From: Chaetoderma sp. LZ-2023a
Taxonomy: Eukaryota > Mollusca > Caudofoveata > Chaetodermatida > Chaetodermatidae
Direction of reading: 5' to 3'
Length of the DNA: 64,000 nucleotides
Assembly: GCA_034401795.1 (NCBI GenBank)
Contig: CM067369.1
Span: 92,525,241-92,589,240, forward strand
Made by a program: the position numbers and the translations under genes
Notes under the pieces: generated by a model
What the model saw: only the letters and a program-made list of their open reading frames with translations
Told to the model about the DNA's origin: nothing
The model's database searches: none
In this document: in pieces, positions 46,120-57,765 of the stretch
Layout: each line of letters starts with the position of its first letter
Numbering within the stretch: position 1 is the stretch's first letter

Positions 46120-46735
46120 TAGCGGTTGGTGGTGGTGTGAGACTTGTGTGACTTGTGGTGGTGGTGGTAGTGGCCGATGTGGCGGTGGAAGGGATCGCAG
46201 TTGCGGTTGATATGGTGGGTGGTGGTTGATATGGTGGGTGGTGGTGGTGGTGTGGATGTAGTGCTGGTTGGCGTGGTGGATCTCGTCGTGGTGGTCGTGG
46301 TCGTGGTGGTGGTGGTGATGGTGGTGGTGGTGGTGGTGGTAGTTGTGGTGATGGTCGTGGTTGTGGTTGTGATAGGTGGTGGTTGTTGTGTGGTGGTGAT
46401 ATTTTTGGTGGTGTTGGTGGTGTTTCTAATGGTTATGATTGTGATGGTCGTGGTTCTACTAGTGTTGCTGATGGTGATGGTCATGGGTCTACTAGTGCTG
46501 GTGCTGGTGATGGCGATGGTCGTGGTTCTACTAGTGTTGGCTATGGTGATGGTCGTGGCTCTACTAGTGTTGGTTATGGTGATGGTCGTGGTTCTACTAG
46601 TGTTGGCGATGGTCGTCGTTCTACTAGTGTTGATGGTGGTGGTGGTTGCTGTCGTGGTTCTAGTTGTGTGCGTGCGTGCGTGCGCGTGTGTGCGCGGGGG
46701 GGGGGGGGGGGGTTCTAGTGGCGGTGTATAATGAG
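46120..46735. repeat. GGT-rich region with a 33-bp minisatellite
   Basis: Imperfect GGT/GGTCGT repeats to 46,440, then about five units of 33 bp based on GGTCGTGGTTCTACTAGTGT (46,447-46,640), then CGTG units and an 18-base G run at about 46,696. Long ORFs on both strands here are low-complexity artefacts. Confidence 0.9.
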
Positions 46736-46950
46736 TTTGTTCACGCACGAGCGCTATATTTTTCATGAAACGCACTCCATCTACCCACCCACCCACCCGT
46801 ACAGTTAGTATCTTGTTTGGTAGATAGATCCTTGTCTATATTTATACATGCATTGCACCCATATAGCTATAGGCATCGTCCGTCTATATAGGCCTATGAC
46901 ATCTTTTATAAAACCTTCAAATATGTAATTATATTATTTTATTAATAATA

Positions 46951-47546
46951 GACCTTTCTCACATTAGCGTATTTTGGGAAAATACCTTCCCAGAATGCAT
47001 TGCGCATATCACTTCTGGCTGGTAACGGCGATAACCGACGCGCAAACAGCATTATTTTGGTTTAAACTGTTTATTTCTAGTCTATGTGGGAGCACAATAA
47101 GACATGTCTTATGAGCGTGTCTCCCACTTACATACAATTATAGTGCATTAAATAAATCAAGAGGCTGAATAATAATATTGCCAACAGTAATAACAACAAA
47201 AACAACAATAACAGCAACAATAGTAATAAGGAGGAGGAGGAGGAGAAGAGATTTTGTAGGTACCTGAATCTAGGTATAATGGTGTATTTTATATACGCAA
47301 ATAAGCCAGTGAAAATTTTATAAAAATATATAAAATAATGCATTAATGTTTAGACAATTGTATGTGTTTTCCAATGATGTATAACTTAAAATAATAGTGA
47401 TTTTAATTTATTATAGGAAAGGTTTAAATTGCGGTGTATTTTGGTGCAATAGTCCCTATATTCGAGTCAGCTGCTTATTGGTCATCATTTGTGCGCTGAG
47501 CGTCGATTTAGGGGAATCCCCGCATGACGTCAATGTGGGAAAGGTG
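46951..47546 (-). mobile_element. F2 MITE, full length, TA-flanked (596 bp)
   Basis: TA dinucleotides at 46,949 and 47,547. Inverted ends GACCTTTCTCACATTAGCG and TCAATGTGGGAAAGGTG. Same family as 31,364-31,946, opposite orientation. Contains TGACGTCA at 47,525. Terminal GACCTTTC resembles F1. Confidence 0.75.
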
Positions 47547-47559
47547 TATTGCTTTTAAA

Positions 47560-48765
47560 ATATTTTTATTCTGTGCTGGGAATAGTGTTGTGTGGTGGTG
47601 GCACTTGCATTTTCCCTTTGCAGCATACATTGTGTTTTCAGAATTAACACGTACATGTATATCCGGAGTTTACTACTACAAGTTGGTAATCAGTAAGCGA
47701 ATGCGGTTTCTGGCATTGAGCAAGCCGGCTTTTATAGCGCGTGCAGATGTGTGTTCAGAAACTCGGCAACTCGGCAAGTCGGAGCCGAGTGTGAAACGAA
47801 TTCTTTTTCACAAAGTATTCCCTCCTTTTACGATGCGTGCTCAGCTTTAAGTCATTCAAGAGTTTTCTCCTTCGTACTAAATTTCTATATATAATACATA
47901 TGTTGGTGTCAACAATTTAAAGAGGACATTTTTACAATACACAAGTGTGTAAAAACGGATTTGACTGGGTGGGGGTAAACCCTGGGTGGGGCCAAGACCT
48001 CGGGGTGGGTGGGTATATGGATAGTGGAATACACTATGGGAGAGGAAAAACATGGGTGGGCCCACCCTTTGTCCCACCCACCACACCCACCCCGTTCATA
48101 CGCCTATGATACATTACACGAGTCTTCATATTTTTAGGCTACTAAGTAGTTAGCGTCTGACACGTACGAAGACTACTAAAGCGAATGTGGGGTAGAATTG
48201 GTGGGCGAGTGGGGGTGGGGGGTGGTGGGGTGGTAGGATGAGGCGATTAGAAATGCAGAGCCGTTGTCCTCGGGTGATGTTTAACTGAAAGCACAGACGT
48301 GCCCGCAAGTAATTCACCCAAGACGTACGTACATGTACTGTTTCATAGCCGTGCCCGTAATCTTCTGTGACGTGGTTATGGTAGTATTTGTAAAACGCGA
48401 GTTTAATTAATTAACAAAAGAAGCCGCACCAGCAATCGTAATCTGCTGAGATAAATCTTTACATGAAAAAGTGAAGTTAGATGACCTTTCTATCGTCTTT
48501 GAAATTCGCCAGACATAATTATGACTCGCGGTTAGAATTATATGAGACGATGGGAGATTCCGTCTCTAATGTCAATGCTGTAAGCTGATTAGGCAGACGC
48601 TTGTTATGAATGTCATTTTCTGCAACATTAAATCCCTTATGATGTGTTACACTTTACTATCATTTTCAGAAGACAGATTAAGCTACAATAATTGGACACA
48701 GCTTTTTGTTACCATTGGTATATAGTACGTGCGTGTGTGCCGGTCCGTCAAATTTCTGGCAAAGA
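47560..48765. other. Spacer, no gene recognised
   Basis: A 108-codon ORF at 47,524-47,850 starts inside the F2 end and lacks family features. G-rich tracts near 47,965-48,090 and 48,205-48,235. Confidence 0.4.
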
Positions 48766-48768
48766 CGA

Positions 48769-49176
48769 GACAGTTTTCCATGTATGCGTATATTGCGTGC
48801 GTTTACGTATGCGTGAAGCGTGTACGTATGCGTACATCTTTGATGCAGGCTTAATTATATGTGATATTTCCATGAGTCCGCAAAGCGTGATGCGTATTAC
48901 TGCGCGTGTGCGTGCTGCAAAAAAAATAATTGGGAGCAATTTTTCACGCATACGCGCGGCATACTGCGAAGAATTTATGACGTCACATAGGGGGTATTTT
49001 CAAAATTTTCAGCCGCCTTTAAAGATTTCTTATAAAACCGCACACTATACGCAAATCTTATACGCATCGTATACGCGTACATGGACAATTACAATACGCA
49101 TACGCATATCGCACATCGCACATTCATGACGCGTACGTGCCACGCATACGCAACACATGTACATGGAAAGCAGCCT
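48769..49176. mobile_element. MITE with repeated ACGCATACGC subterminal motifs
   Basis: Ends GACAGTTTTCCATGTATGCG and ACATGTACATGGAAAGCAGCC are inverted repeats with mismatches. Many TACGCATACGC/GCGTATGCG motifs occur in inverse orientation in each half, as in DNA transposons with clustered transposase sites. A poly-A break and TGACGTCA (48,979) lie in the middle. Superfamily not assigned. Confidence 0.55.
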
Positions 49177-49227
49177 TAAATTAAAGACATTTGGTGTAAA
49201 CGACTAACCGACGATACAAGTCATCGA

Positions 49228-49455
49228 GGATATGCTACCTGGCCAGCTATGTTGCGTGATAGTACGGACATGTAAGATAAGGTATGCTATCCGGTAAGCT
49301 ATGTTCAATTGGGTGATCGTACGGACATGTGTGCGGTGGTAGGATATGCTATCCGGCGAGCTATGTTGGGTGATAGCACGGCCATGTGTGCGGTGGTAGG
49401 ATATGATATACGGCCAGCTATATTGGGTGATAGTACGGCCATGTGCGCGGGGGTA
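49228..49455. repeat. Tandem repeat, about 57-bp unit, four copies
   Basis: Units start at about 49,230, 49,281, 49,342 and 49,399 with GGATATGCTATCCGGC-like text, and share GTGATAGTACGGACATGTG. The last two are 57 bp apart, giving a 19-residue periodic ORF in both directions (49,305-49,596). Confidence 0.8.
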
Positions 49456-49558
49456 AGCGTCACGTTTGCCTTTGGAGCTACGCAGCTGCTAGAGTTGCAC
49501 ATCATCAGGGGTAGATGTTGCGCAATCCAAGTATATTTTTTGCAAACTGAATCCTTAA

Positions 49559-49784
49559 CCGCTTTAACATTCATATCAGCCAAAAACGGCTTCTGAAGTG
49601 GTCTTCAGAAATGTGAATTTGCAGACCAGGAGAAAACAATTTTTGAAATTTGTCACTGAAATGACTGGCTCGAAAACTGAGCCAGTCATTCCAGTGGTAA
49701 AATTTTCGAAAATAGTCTTCTCTTGGTCTGCGAATTGCACATTTTCTATGCGAATTTTCTTGAACAAATTTGAGGGTTAAAGGG
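49559..49784. mobile_element. P1 MITE, TTAA-flanked palindrome
   Basis: TTAA at 49,555 and 49,785; ends CCGCTTTAACATTCATATCA and TTTGAGGGTTAAAGGG. The core palindrome is centred near 49,676 around CTCGAAAACTGAG. Its ORFs on both strands mirror each other because of the palindrome. Confidence 0.8.
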
Positions 49785-50039
49785 TTAATCCATGGATCTT
49801 GCAGTTTAAAACAACCCACTTTGATATAAATACCTCTTCGTAATACAAAGTGTACCGCCTGCAATAAGAACATTAACCTCTAATCTACTTTGACCTATTT
49901 CCTTCATGGGTGAAAGCTCTAGGCAGCCAACCCAGCATTGTCGAATTTTGGATCTATATTCTGTAAGATCACTATTTTGATTCGTCGATAGTGGCAATGT
50001 CTTTCAATGGATCAACATCTTTTAAACAAAATTAAAAAG

Positions 50040-50920
50040 CATCTAGCCCATACCCATATTTCCCTAACTTCATCCAGATCCGTTTAACGGTTTTGGAAGA
50101 AGTCATTACTGCGAAAGCTAGGTCATCCAAGACTGCCGCCACGTACATCGCCAGATACATCGACTAATCAGATCGTCACGACGAATGGGATCCACCTAAT
50201 GCCCTCGACGAAGTTTCCTTAGTTTCACGTCAATATATCAATAGAGGAATCCAGTCTGTCTGTCAAGTAGTTGACGTCATAATCAATAAAGTCACGGGTA
50301 GACTGATGTCACAATCAAATACGTCATGAATGGAATATCTAAGTAAGTCATAAACGCTTAAAAGTCCGTCAAGTTCTGCGAATTGTATGTCCTTACTATT
50401 TAATAATAAATTGTCTATTGAATATGTTGAAACTTATTTGTCTGAGCGCTGTTGCTGCGCAGCAACAGAAGCCAGTTAAATTAGTTTACCTGTAGGCCTA
50501 TACTTTTCTGGATATTGAGATTCAGCGAGTTCATGGTTCGATCGATCCCAACACGATCAAAGCTTGAGAGGATCTAGGCTAGAAATGGAAGGGGCGCCGA
50601 TAAAACTGGATCCATCCATTTGGTTTCGGAAACCAAAATGTTTAAATGTGTTCGAAAACTCTTACATAATCCAAGATTGTCGGCGGCTCAATTGGCCAAT
50701 TAGCTGTTTTCTGAACGATCTCGGTAACCTATGGCATACAGATTTCCCCCAACAAATCTGGTTACAGGTCCGAAAAAATCAAAATTTCGGTTCATGAGAA
50801 GAATTCGGTTAACAGAAAAAGATAAATGAATCGAGCCGAGCGACCGAATGACAGACACACAAACAGACAGATGTTCACCATGTCATAGGCTCACTCGGTC
50901 TTTCAGGACATGTCATCTAA
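50040..50920 (+). mobile_element. Helitron-like fragment with F1 inserted
   Basis: Module text before and after an F1 copy (TAACGGTTTTGGAAGAAGTC and AAGATTGTCGGCGGCTCAAT), ending in CACTCGGTCTTTCAGGACATGTCATCTAA (split hairpin) with CTAA at 50,917-50,920 and T next. Confidence 0.6.
50239..50620 (+). mobile_element. F1 MITE inside the Helitron-like fragment
   Basis: CAATAGAGGAATCCAGTC start, TGACGTCA at 50,272, HP1 with short GCTGTTGCTGCGCAGCAACAG centre (50,412-50,490, right arm shortened), GTTCGATCGATCCC and TAAAACTGGATCCATCC end. Confidence 0.7.
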
Positions 50921-50964
50921 TACATATTGAGTATCAGTGAACTAGATGACAATATACACGTAAT

Positions 50965-51055
50965 ATGCTGAATAGTTTAAAGAGTAATTTGATTGGACCC
51001 TGTTGATGCCATATGCATCAATAGTTCCCAGTCAAATTAGTTTCAAAATAATATA
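50965..51055. repeat. HP1 palindrome, isolated
   Basis: TGCTGAATAGTTTAAAGAGTAA and CAAATTAGTTTCAAAATA arms with GTTGATGCCATATGCATCAA at the centre. No MITE ends nearby. Confidence 0.6.
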
Positions 51056-51189
51056 CATGTTACCTTACATATATCCCTTACAACAAAATGAATTCATAGT
51101 TTTTGATCTGTAAGGGCTCTATGGTTAACTGTCTGTCTGCTGAATTTCTGCAGACTGCATTTTCCATGGCTGTTAACTCGGGATATGCT

Positions 51190-51232
51190 AAATATTTTGA
51201 AAACAATTTGACTGAAAGTTGTTGGTGGCTAA
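51190..51232. repeat. HP2 left arm only
   Basis: AATATTTTGAAAACAATTTG then ACTGAAAGTTGTTGGTGGCT; the right arm is missing. Confidence 0.6.
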
Positions 51233-51429
51233 TCTAAATTACTGTCTGGTGGCTTGCAGAATTCGGACAGTTAAGACATGTCACTGTGCACATATAGGCC
51301 CCTGCACACCCACTCACATAGTTATGCTGTTCGTACGGTAGCGGAGTGGGAGGGCAAGGATCGTACAATAGGACGATGATTTAAATGATGAAGAATACGC
51401 GATCGAAGATAATTAATGTGTGTACAAAC

Positions 51430-52139
51430 CTGCATCTGCCGCCATTGAGGCACATGTTGATATCTTCAGTCGGGTCACAGTGTGGTCCAAATTCGCACAT
51501 AGTACCGAAGAAACCTGGGTAACAATGACACCGATAATCCGTTAGATTAGAATTAGCCAAACACTCTCCGAGGAAGGAACATTTTGGCACCGAACATGTG
51601 TTTTCCCGAATGGGTTCTTCACTGTCCGTGATTTCGTACGTCATGTTAAAACCATAAACGTCCATGAGGAATTTCTCCACGCGCAGATGCATGTTCACCG
51701 CGTGATTGACCTCAAACTTGACCAGCACGTATGGTTTATAGGCGACCAATGTTGGTGGCTCGAACTGGTATGTAATTTCGGCCACCTCTTGTTTTCCAAC
51801 ATTGAACATTTCATCTTTGTAGAAATCATACGTCGTTATATGGACGCCGGCTTTTAGGTAGAACTGTGTAAAATACAACGTAATTTTCTTGTTCGCCTGT
51901 CCCTTAATAATCCATCGACACGAAATCGGGACAGGGAACAGTTCTGGGAAGTTGGGAGTGTGTAGTATACCGCGTTGAGAATCGAGCAAACCGCCGCAAT
52001 TATTATCGCGGGTCAACGCGATAGCGTGATTGTTAACCGCACCTACCGCCTGATCAGACAAATGGACAACGCCTAGCAAGACAACTACCAGGAGCACTCT
52101 GAAAACAAACGATTTCTTGTATACCTGTGGGCTGATCAT
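51430..52139 (-). CDS. CUB-EGF secreted or membrane protein, first coding exon
   Basis: The ATG at 52,139 sits in a strong context (CCCACCATGA), with an in-frame TGA about 60 nt upstream. Residues about 13-33 form a hydrophobic signal peptide (FRVLLVVVLLGVVHLS). A CUB domain follows (about 48-172: CGGLLDSQRGILHTPNFPEL, SCRWIIKG, YGFNMTYEI) with only its first two cysteines evident. EGF1: CSVPKCSFLGEC, YRCHCYPGFFGTMC. EGF2 starts CDPTEDINMCLNGGRC and is cut by the donor GTTTGT, leaving two bases; the exon at 18,201 completes it. Such proteins act in cell adhesion or signalling outside the cell. No specific orthologue is recognised. The ORF beyond 51,430 is intronic readthrough. Confidence 0.85.
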
Positions 52140-52339
52140 GGTGGGAGGTACGGGCGTCTGACATACGCTAGCCCAACTTCACAGGCACTACTGCTATGTG
52201 ACGCTACCAACAGATTCATGTCGCAAGATCAACACGCGTATGGCTGGCCAAATTAAGAATCGTTAACATCCTGAAAACCGATTTGTGGTCTTGTATCTGT
52301 TTTTTTAAAAGGGCGCCCACATCGTATTCTCCAGGCAAC
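52140..52339 (-). other. Possible 5' UTR of the CUB-EGF exon
   Basis: On the minus strand a pyrimidine-rich stretch ends TTATTTACAG before 52,339, a good acceptor, so the coding exon may extend to there with an upstream noncoding exon further right. Upstream ATGs occur in this stretch. Inference only. Confidence 0.35.
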
Positions 52340-52384
52340 CTGTAAATAACAAAATAACAAAATAATATGGTGTTAAAGTTTATG

Positions 52385-52640
52385 GAGGGATCCGATCTGT
52401 CAATCAAATATCTGACGTCATTTTCAAAACACTTATTAGCTGGCGTCACAATCAAATGACGTAAGTCCATCAGGAAAGAGGGGGAAACGTCCGAAAGTAA
52501 CAATCTGAAGCTCTTTGTTGATGGTACAATCTAATAAACATTTCATTGAGCATTTTGAAACTAATTTGAATTGAAGCTGTAACAACTACCGATCAAATTA
52601 GTTTCGAAACATTCAACAGCCTACCTGTATAGTTACCGTG
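52385..52640 (+). mobile_element. F1 MITE, partial, with HP1
   Basis: GGAGGGATCCGATCTGTCAA start like 14,005, TGACGTCA at 52,413, HP1 with a short, unpaired centre (52,540-52,620), then CAGCCTACCTGTATAG. The right end is lost near 52,690. Confidence 0.6.
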
Positions 52641-52699
52641 TAATTGAGATTCTACGAATTGATGGTTTGAAAATATTAACGTCGATAGAAGGGCATGTA

Positions 52700-54105
52700 C
52701 AAATTGGGCGTAAGAAAACTAGTAATGTCCGGAGCATGGCTAGGAATAGATTGTAATCCCATCAATATGACCATCAACCATTCATCATCCGTGCTTCGCT
52801 TCTATTGGTTGATCTATCGATCGATTGACAGATTCATTGCTGCCTGTTTATTAATCGATGTAGGCATGCTAGCTAGATCGTTTTATCAATCAGTCAATCG
52901 ATAGATAGGTCAACGATCGACTATTTGTTTGCTTTATCGAAACGATTCAGCCAACCATTGCTGAATGAAAAATTTAACAGGTAGTCCGTTTCCACGAGCG
53001 TGGAATCAAACGCATCCAGCTAAGAAAACAGATTTCTTATTTAAACTCATGCAAGACACGTCAAGCGATGAAGAGTCAGTAATAATATAATGGATTCGCG
53101 AGTCAAATTGGCATTACGAAATTTTCTCTCGCTTTTCTTGAGCCGGCAAAATCCGGATAGAGCCACCCTGCACTCTAAATGTTGCATAAGCGAAGTCTGT
53201 ACTGTAGAACATTTTAAATACAGACTCTGCTTTTTGTGGACCAGACTGACAGACAGGTCGTCAACTGTCGTGGTTTCCGATGTTGAAATCTGCTCAAAAT
53301 AGTACCTGTCCTGGAGCCAAACACAGTGTTTCTTAAAGACAAATGGCCAAAGAACGACTATCATTCTGCTCTAATAGGCCATATAGGAAACGACTTTTAT
53401 TAAACGACCACATCTGTGCTGACCACATTCGATGTGGCCGCTTATCAGAATCTATTTTGTACCAACAGTTACTTGGGCTAAGAAACCCTCTGCCAAGTAA
53501 CCATTTTGCGGTGTTTACAGAATTGGTCGTTTTAGGTAGGTTTAATCATAGCTCCGTTCTTCGAATGAGATCAGAAAAAATTAACTGTTCCTCACTAATT
53601 TGTTCTTTTACCTCTATTGTCAGAGAGCGTGATGTGACCACATCCTTGAAGTAACACTGTATAAACTGACGATGCCAACGAGTTCTGAGAACACACAACA
53701 TGCGGTCGTTGTACAAGCGGCGCTTATTAAATCATTGCCCGAAGCAGTATCTACAAGCTGAGATTCTTCCTCGATGCATCCCCGCGCATCACCGCCCAAC
53801 CTCAAGATCAGGTTACAGTCTGCAAGTCAAGCAAGTGGGTGTCGATAATGGCAGTTCTAATCACCATTCGCATTAGACACGTGAACGAATCGATACCAAG
53901 ACGGCTTCAATGACAAAAGATTATTCAACCTTGCAAGACGTCACCGAAGAGACCCACACGCGCGCGAACATCCGAGACTTTCTGAGGTCAATCATTCGCG
54001 TTCTCGCGCGATCTCCTAAGCTAACGAGACCTAGATGCCGTATTCTGGGCACGAAGCCACGGCTCTATTTGCTAGGTTGTCTCCTGGGCGTACACGAGCG
54101 TGGTA
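52700..54105. other. No gene assigned; CpG-richer stretch at about 53,880-54,080
   Basis: GATC/CGATCGA-rich text at 52,800-52,920. The part at 53,880-54,080 has many CpG and TCGCGCG/CGCGCGA, unlike the AT-rich neighbours, and lies upstream of the CUB-EGF gene, so it may be promoter-proximal. No TATA box or start was identified. Confidence 0.3.
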
Positions 54106-54111
54106 TCCTAA

Positions 54112-54329
54112 TTAACCTTTTCACTGATAAATTCCCCGTATCTCAATCTCAGGGCAAACAAACAGACACGCTGTTGAATATTTTGAAACTAATATGACTG
54201 GAAGGCATTGCTGCCTTGCGCAGCAATGGTTTCCAATCATATTAATTTCAGAATGTTCAACAGAATATGCATCGTAAATACTAGATTCGTAAAAGTACTT
54301 TATCAGGGATTTGCCGTTCAAAGGGTTAT
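54112..54329 (+). mobile_element. P2 MITE with HP1 core
   Basis: TTAA at 54,112, then CCTTTTCACTGATAAATTCCC; right end GGGATTTGCCGTTCAAAGGG then TTAT. HP1 at 54,173-54,263 is well paired around GCCTTGCGC. Confidence 0.75.
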
Positions 54330-54845
54330 GTGAGTACACAATATACCATATACTGGTTTTCAGAGATTCTGGCACTAAAGACGTGACGCTATACAAATGT
54401 CGCATTAGTTATCAGTTCCCGTACGTCGAAGACGACTAACAAACTCACACCATTTCACTACAGCTCCCATGCCATAATTTCTTTAGCGAGATGCGAGGCT
54501 ACTGTCGTCCATTAGGACAATGCCATTGCTGACAGCGCTGCTAATATAACATTTATTGATGCGTATGACCACAATGTCGTCATCACGAACAAATCGAACA
54601 AAACAATACCAGTTTACAGCTTAGTGTTTCGAGTTGTCCGGTCTAGTTAGAGGCTATATCTTTGTCAATGATGATTGTCACGTAAACGCGGAGTCATTAA
54701 GTCTAACGATGGCAATAAGCTATATAATAACGAGACATCTCTAGCTTTGAAAACACTTCTGTTAGTTACACCTAAACCAAAACAAAACACACTCATGCAC
54801 ATGCACACAATTAATATGCAGATATTAGGCTATTAACCATATCAT
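54330..54845. other. Spacer, no gene seen
   Basis: Nothing recognised. Confidence 0.4.
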
Positions 54846-54847
54846 TT

Positions 54848-55493
54848 TTAGCGCACCTGGCCTAAAAGCGCAAGTGAGCTTATGCCCCGTGGCGACCGTC
54901 CGTCGTCAGCCAACTTTTGCTTTAAACCACTTCTTCTCAAGAACCACTGGGCCGATTTCAATTATATTTGGCAGGAAGTATCCTTACAGGATAGGGATCC
55001 GAGTTTATTCAAACGAAGCCGATCGGCCAATTTGACCGGCGGCCATCTTGGATTTTGGCCGATTTTTAAAAACCTCTTTAAAAATCTTCTCAGAAACCGC
55101 TTGAGGGATTGAAGCAAACCTCATGGAATATGATGTAGGGCAAGAGCTAAACCAAGTTTGTTCAAGGGAACTTGATTGGCCAAATGTTTTGGCGGCCATC
55201 TTCGATAACCTATTTTTTGCCTAAACAACTCCAGAACCACTGAGCGGATTGGGCCGAAATTTGGGAGATATGATTACGCACTGAGTGCCATTAAAGTATT
55301 CTCAAGGGAAGGATCTACGGCAGAAACATGGCCACCGTGGACCAATCAAAATCTAGCGTGTTTGGCGGCCATATTGGACTTGCAAAAATGTCCACAAACT
55401 CATTTAAAAGACTACTCCTAAACCACCCACCAACAATTTTGACAAAAATGCATAGTGCTCCAGGTGAGCGACACAGGCCCCTTGGGCCTCTTG
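54848..55493 (-). mobile_element. Helitron-like element, complete single-module copy (646 bp)
   Basis: On the minus strand it starts CAAGAGGCCCAAGGGGCCTG after an A at 55,494 and ends GGCCAGGTGCGCTAA at 54,848, with hairpins at both ends. The next base is A, not the usual T. Contains one module only, so it is the basic unit for comparison with the three-module copy at 61,481. Confidence 0.75.
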
Positions 55494-55539
55494 TACTATC
55501 TAGATATCAGTGAATATTGATTGCAAAAATTAATACGGT

Positions 55540-55625
55540 CCTCCTCCTCCTCCTCCTCCCCATTCTGCTCCTCTTCTTCTCATTCCCATCCTCCTCTTCT
55601 TCTTCTTCTTCTTCTTGAAATTCCG
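55540..55625. repeat. TCC/TTC-rich tract
   Basis: Imperfect CTC and TTC trinucleotides. Confidence 0.85.
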
Positions 55626-55879
55626 GTTATCAGGATGAATTTTGTGGTCCGAATAAAGTCATAGATGGGCCCTGGAGTTTTATGGGTATTTGGAGATAAG
55701 GTTATTTCTAACTCTAGCTGTGGCTTGTTCTATACTGCTTTGTATTCTGCTTGGCTTATTGATTTGCACTTGCTGCTATTATAGAACATATTGCATAATA
55801 AAGCATTGTCTTCGCCCACTTCTGATACTTGTCTTGGCTGGGAGCACACGTGTCTGCTAACTCTTCCATGTTGGATTAA

Positions 55880-56107
55880 CCTTTTAACACTAATTTCAGC
55901 CAAAACTGCATTTGCTATGGTCTTGAGAAATGTCCGTTTGCAGACCAAGAGAAGACTATTTTTTGAAAATTTACCACTGGAATTACTGGCTCGATAACCG
56001 AGCCAGTCATTCCAGTGGAAATTAAAAAAGATATTCTCTCGGTCCGCAAATGGCCATTTTCTATGAGAAAATTCTACTTTTATTGAACAAGTTCGAGGGT
56101 TAAATGG
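55880..56107. mobile_element. P1 MITE, TTAA-flanked palindrome
   Basis: TTAA at 55,876 and 56,108; ends CCTTTTAACACTAATTTCAG and GTTCGAGGGTTAAATGG; core around GGCTCGATAACCGAGCC at about 55,995. Confidence 0.8.
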
Positions 56108-56111
56108 TTAA

Positions 56112-57530
56112 TGTTAGAGACTTATACCGAGCGTGTGTGAAACTTATGTTGCTATAGATACGGTCGGTGTAAGGGGCTATCTTTGAAACATGGGCATGCT
56201 TAGTTACACAGGCGGTGTGAAAAGGCACCTGCTTCCAACAAAATGCTGTTCATTTGGAATACAACGATTACGATTTCTTTCGATCAAACTATTTTCGAAA
56301 GAGTCATCTTAGTCCTTAATTAGTATCAGATATCGGCATTATCACTGCCTCATAACACAGCTTACTGAACCGGTACCTATCCAAACAATGATCTGAAGAC
56401 TGCAGCAAAGAAACATGGTTGAGTTTGAACAGCATATTAGGATTCCCCAAAGTTGGGTGTGATCACCCCCCCCCCCAGCCCACCCCTCCCCTCCGCACCC
56501 CGACAAAAAAAACCCCGGAAAATCCGAAGAATCCGAAAAAATCCATAACTACATTGTCGCTATTGACTTCAGCAATGATCATTCACAATATACCAAGTAA
56601 TACTGTTTTACGAAATGGTTATTTAACTTTTCATCGATGGCTGATACATAATTTACTTTTCAATTAACATTTTCTATTAACATTTCTCTCTGGTTATTTG
56701 TTCTGGAAGCCTGAATTGATCTGGTTATCTATGATGCATACACGATCATGCTGTTGAATAATTCAAGGTGATCTCTCTTACAATACTTAATCTTCAAACC
56801 CTTACAGACTAAACACGAAAACTTCAGTTTGCTATAAGAAATATTAACGCTGTAAATTCATTTCCTCTCAATTTCCTAACATCCAATACAAGTAAGCTGT
56901 TGGATATTTTGAAACTAATTTGACGGGGGGCTGTTGCTGCCTGTGGCTTACCTGTATAGTTGCCAGGAACTTGAAAAAATGTGAATGTAAAATGTTAATA
57001 TTGCATGACAATTTAATGAAAAAGTAACATCTTCAGGTTAACGAGAACGTAATTGCTTTATAAAGTAATCGCTTATGCGCATCATAGCTATAATTGATAA
57101 TTTGAGTTTGGGATTAGAAAGAAGTTGGCACTCGGTCAATAACGTACGCCATATATGTAACACGAATTCCCAGGAGTTAAATCTATCTCTTGTCTTCACA
57201 ATTCTAATGCCCAAAGCTCAGACGAAAGGTCAAGTTCGGCGGCGGCATATTAACTCCCGTTGAATTGTTAATGCAATAATGAGCAAGAAAATAAGATGCT
57301 GATTTTCTTCACCGCATCAAAAATGTCCAAAATTACGTCTCCCCAGGGCGTGCAAAGAATTTAATGTACCGCGCGACAACTGATAGATTCTCAAGATTAC
57401 AAGGACGTCTACGTTACGCCGTTTGACTAAAATAAAAAAGTGATCTTATCATCGCGGATTATAGGCCTATGCACACGAAGCGCTGTAGAGATTGACCGAA
57501 ATTGGCAACGCTGACGTTGATCTCTGATAT
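56112..57530. other. Spacer with HP1 left arm at 56,898-56,945, no gene
   Basis: A C12 run near 56,466. HP1 left arm GCTGTTGGATATTTTGAAAC then CTGTTGCTGCC with the right arm deleted straight into CTTACCTGTATAG. Otherwise unassigned. Confidence 0.45.
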
Positions 57531-57541
57531 TTGACAATTAA

Positions 57542-57624
57542 CCCTTTACACTTATGTCACCCAAAAAAGGACATTTTCTATGAGAAAATTTAAATTTGCT
57601 TAAACATATTCGACGGTTAAGGGG
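57542..57624. mobile_element. P1 MITE deletion derivative, 83 bp
   Basis: TTAA at 57,538 and 57,625; ends CCCTTTACACTTATGTCACC and CGACGGTTAAGGGG. The whole palindromic core is absent, leaving only the termini. Confidence 0.7.
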
Positions 57625-57679
57625 TTAACACCCTGGGGAATTTGACAGGACAAGGCAATCATCAAGCCTCATCAATCTT

Positions 57680-57715
57680 TTGAATAGTGGAATTTCTGTT
57701 AATAAACTTGAACTG

Positions 57716-57765
<50 letters not shown>

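Noticed and set aside
46951-47546. F2 as another copy of F1 because of the shared GACCTTTC ends
   Set aside because: Internal sequences and HP1 content differ; only the first bases and TGACGTCA agree.
47524-47850. 108-codon ORF as a gene
   Set aside because: It starts within an F2 MITE terminus and lacks splice signals or family motifs.
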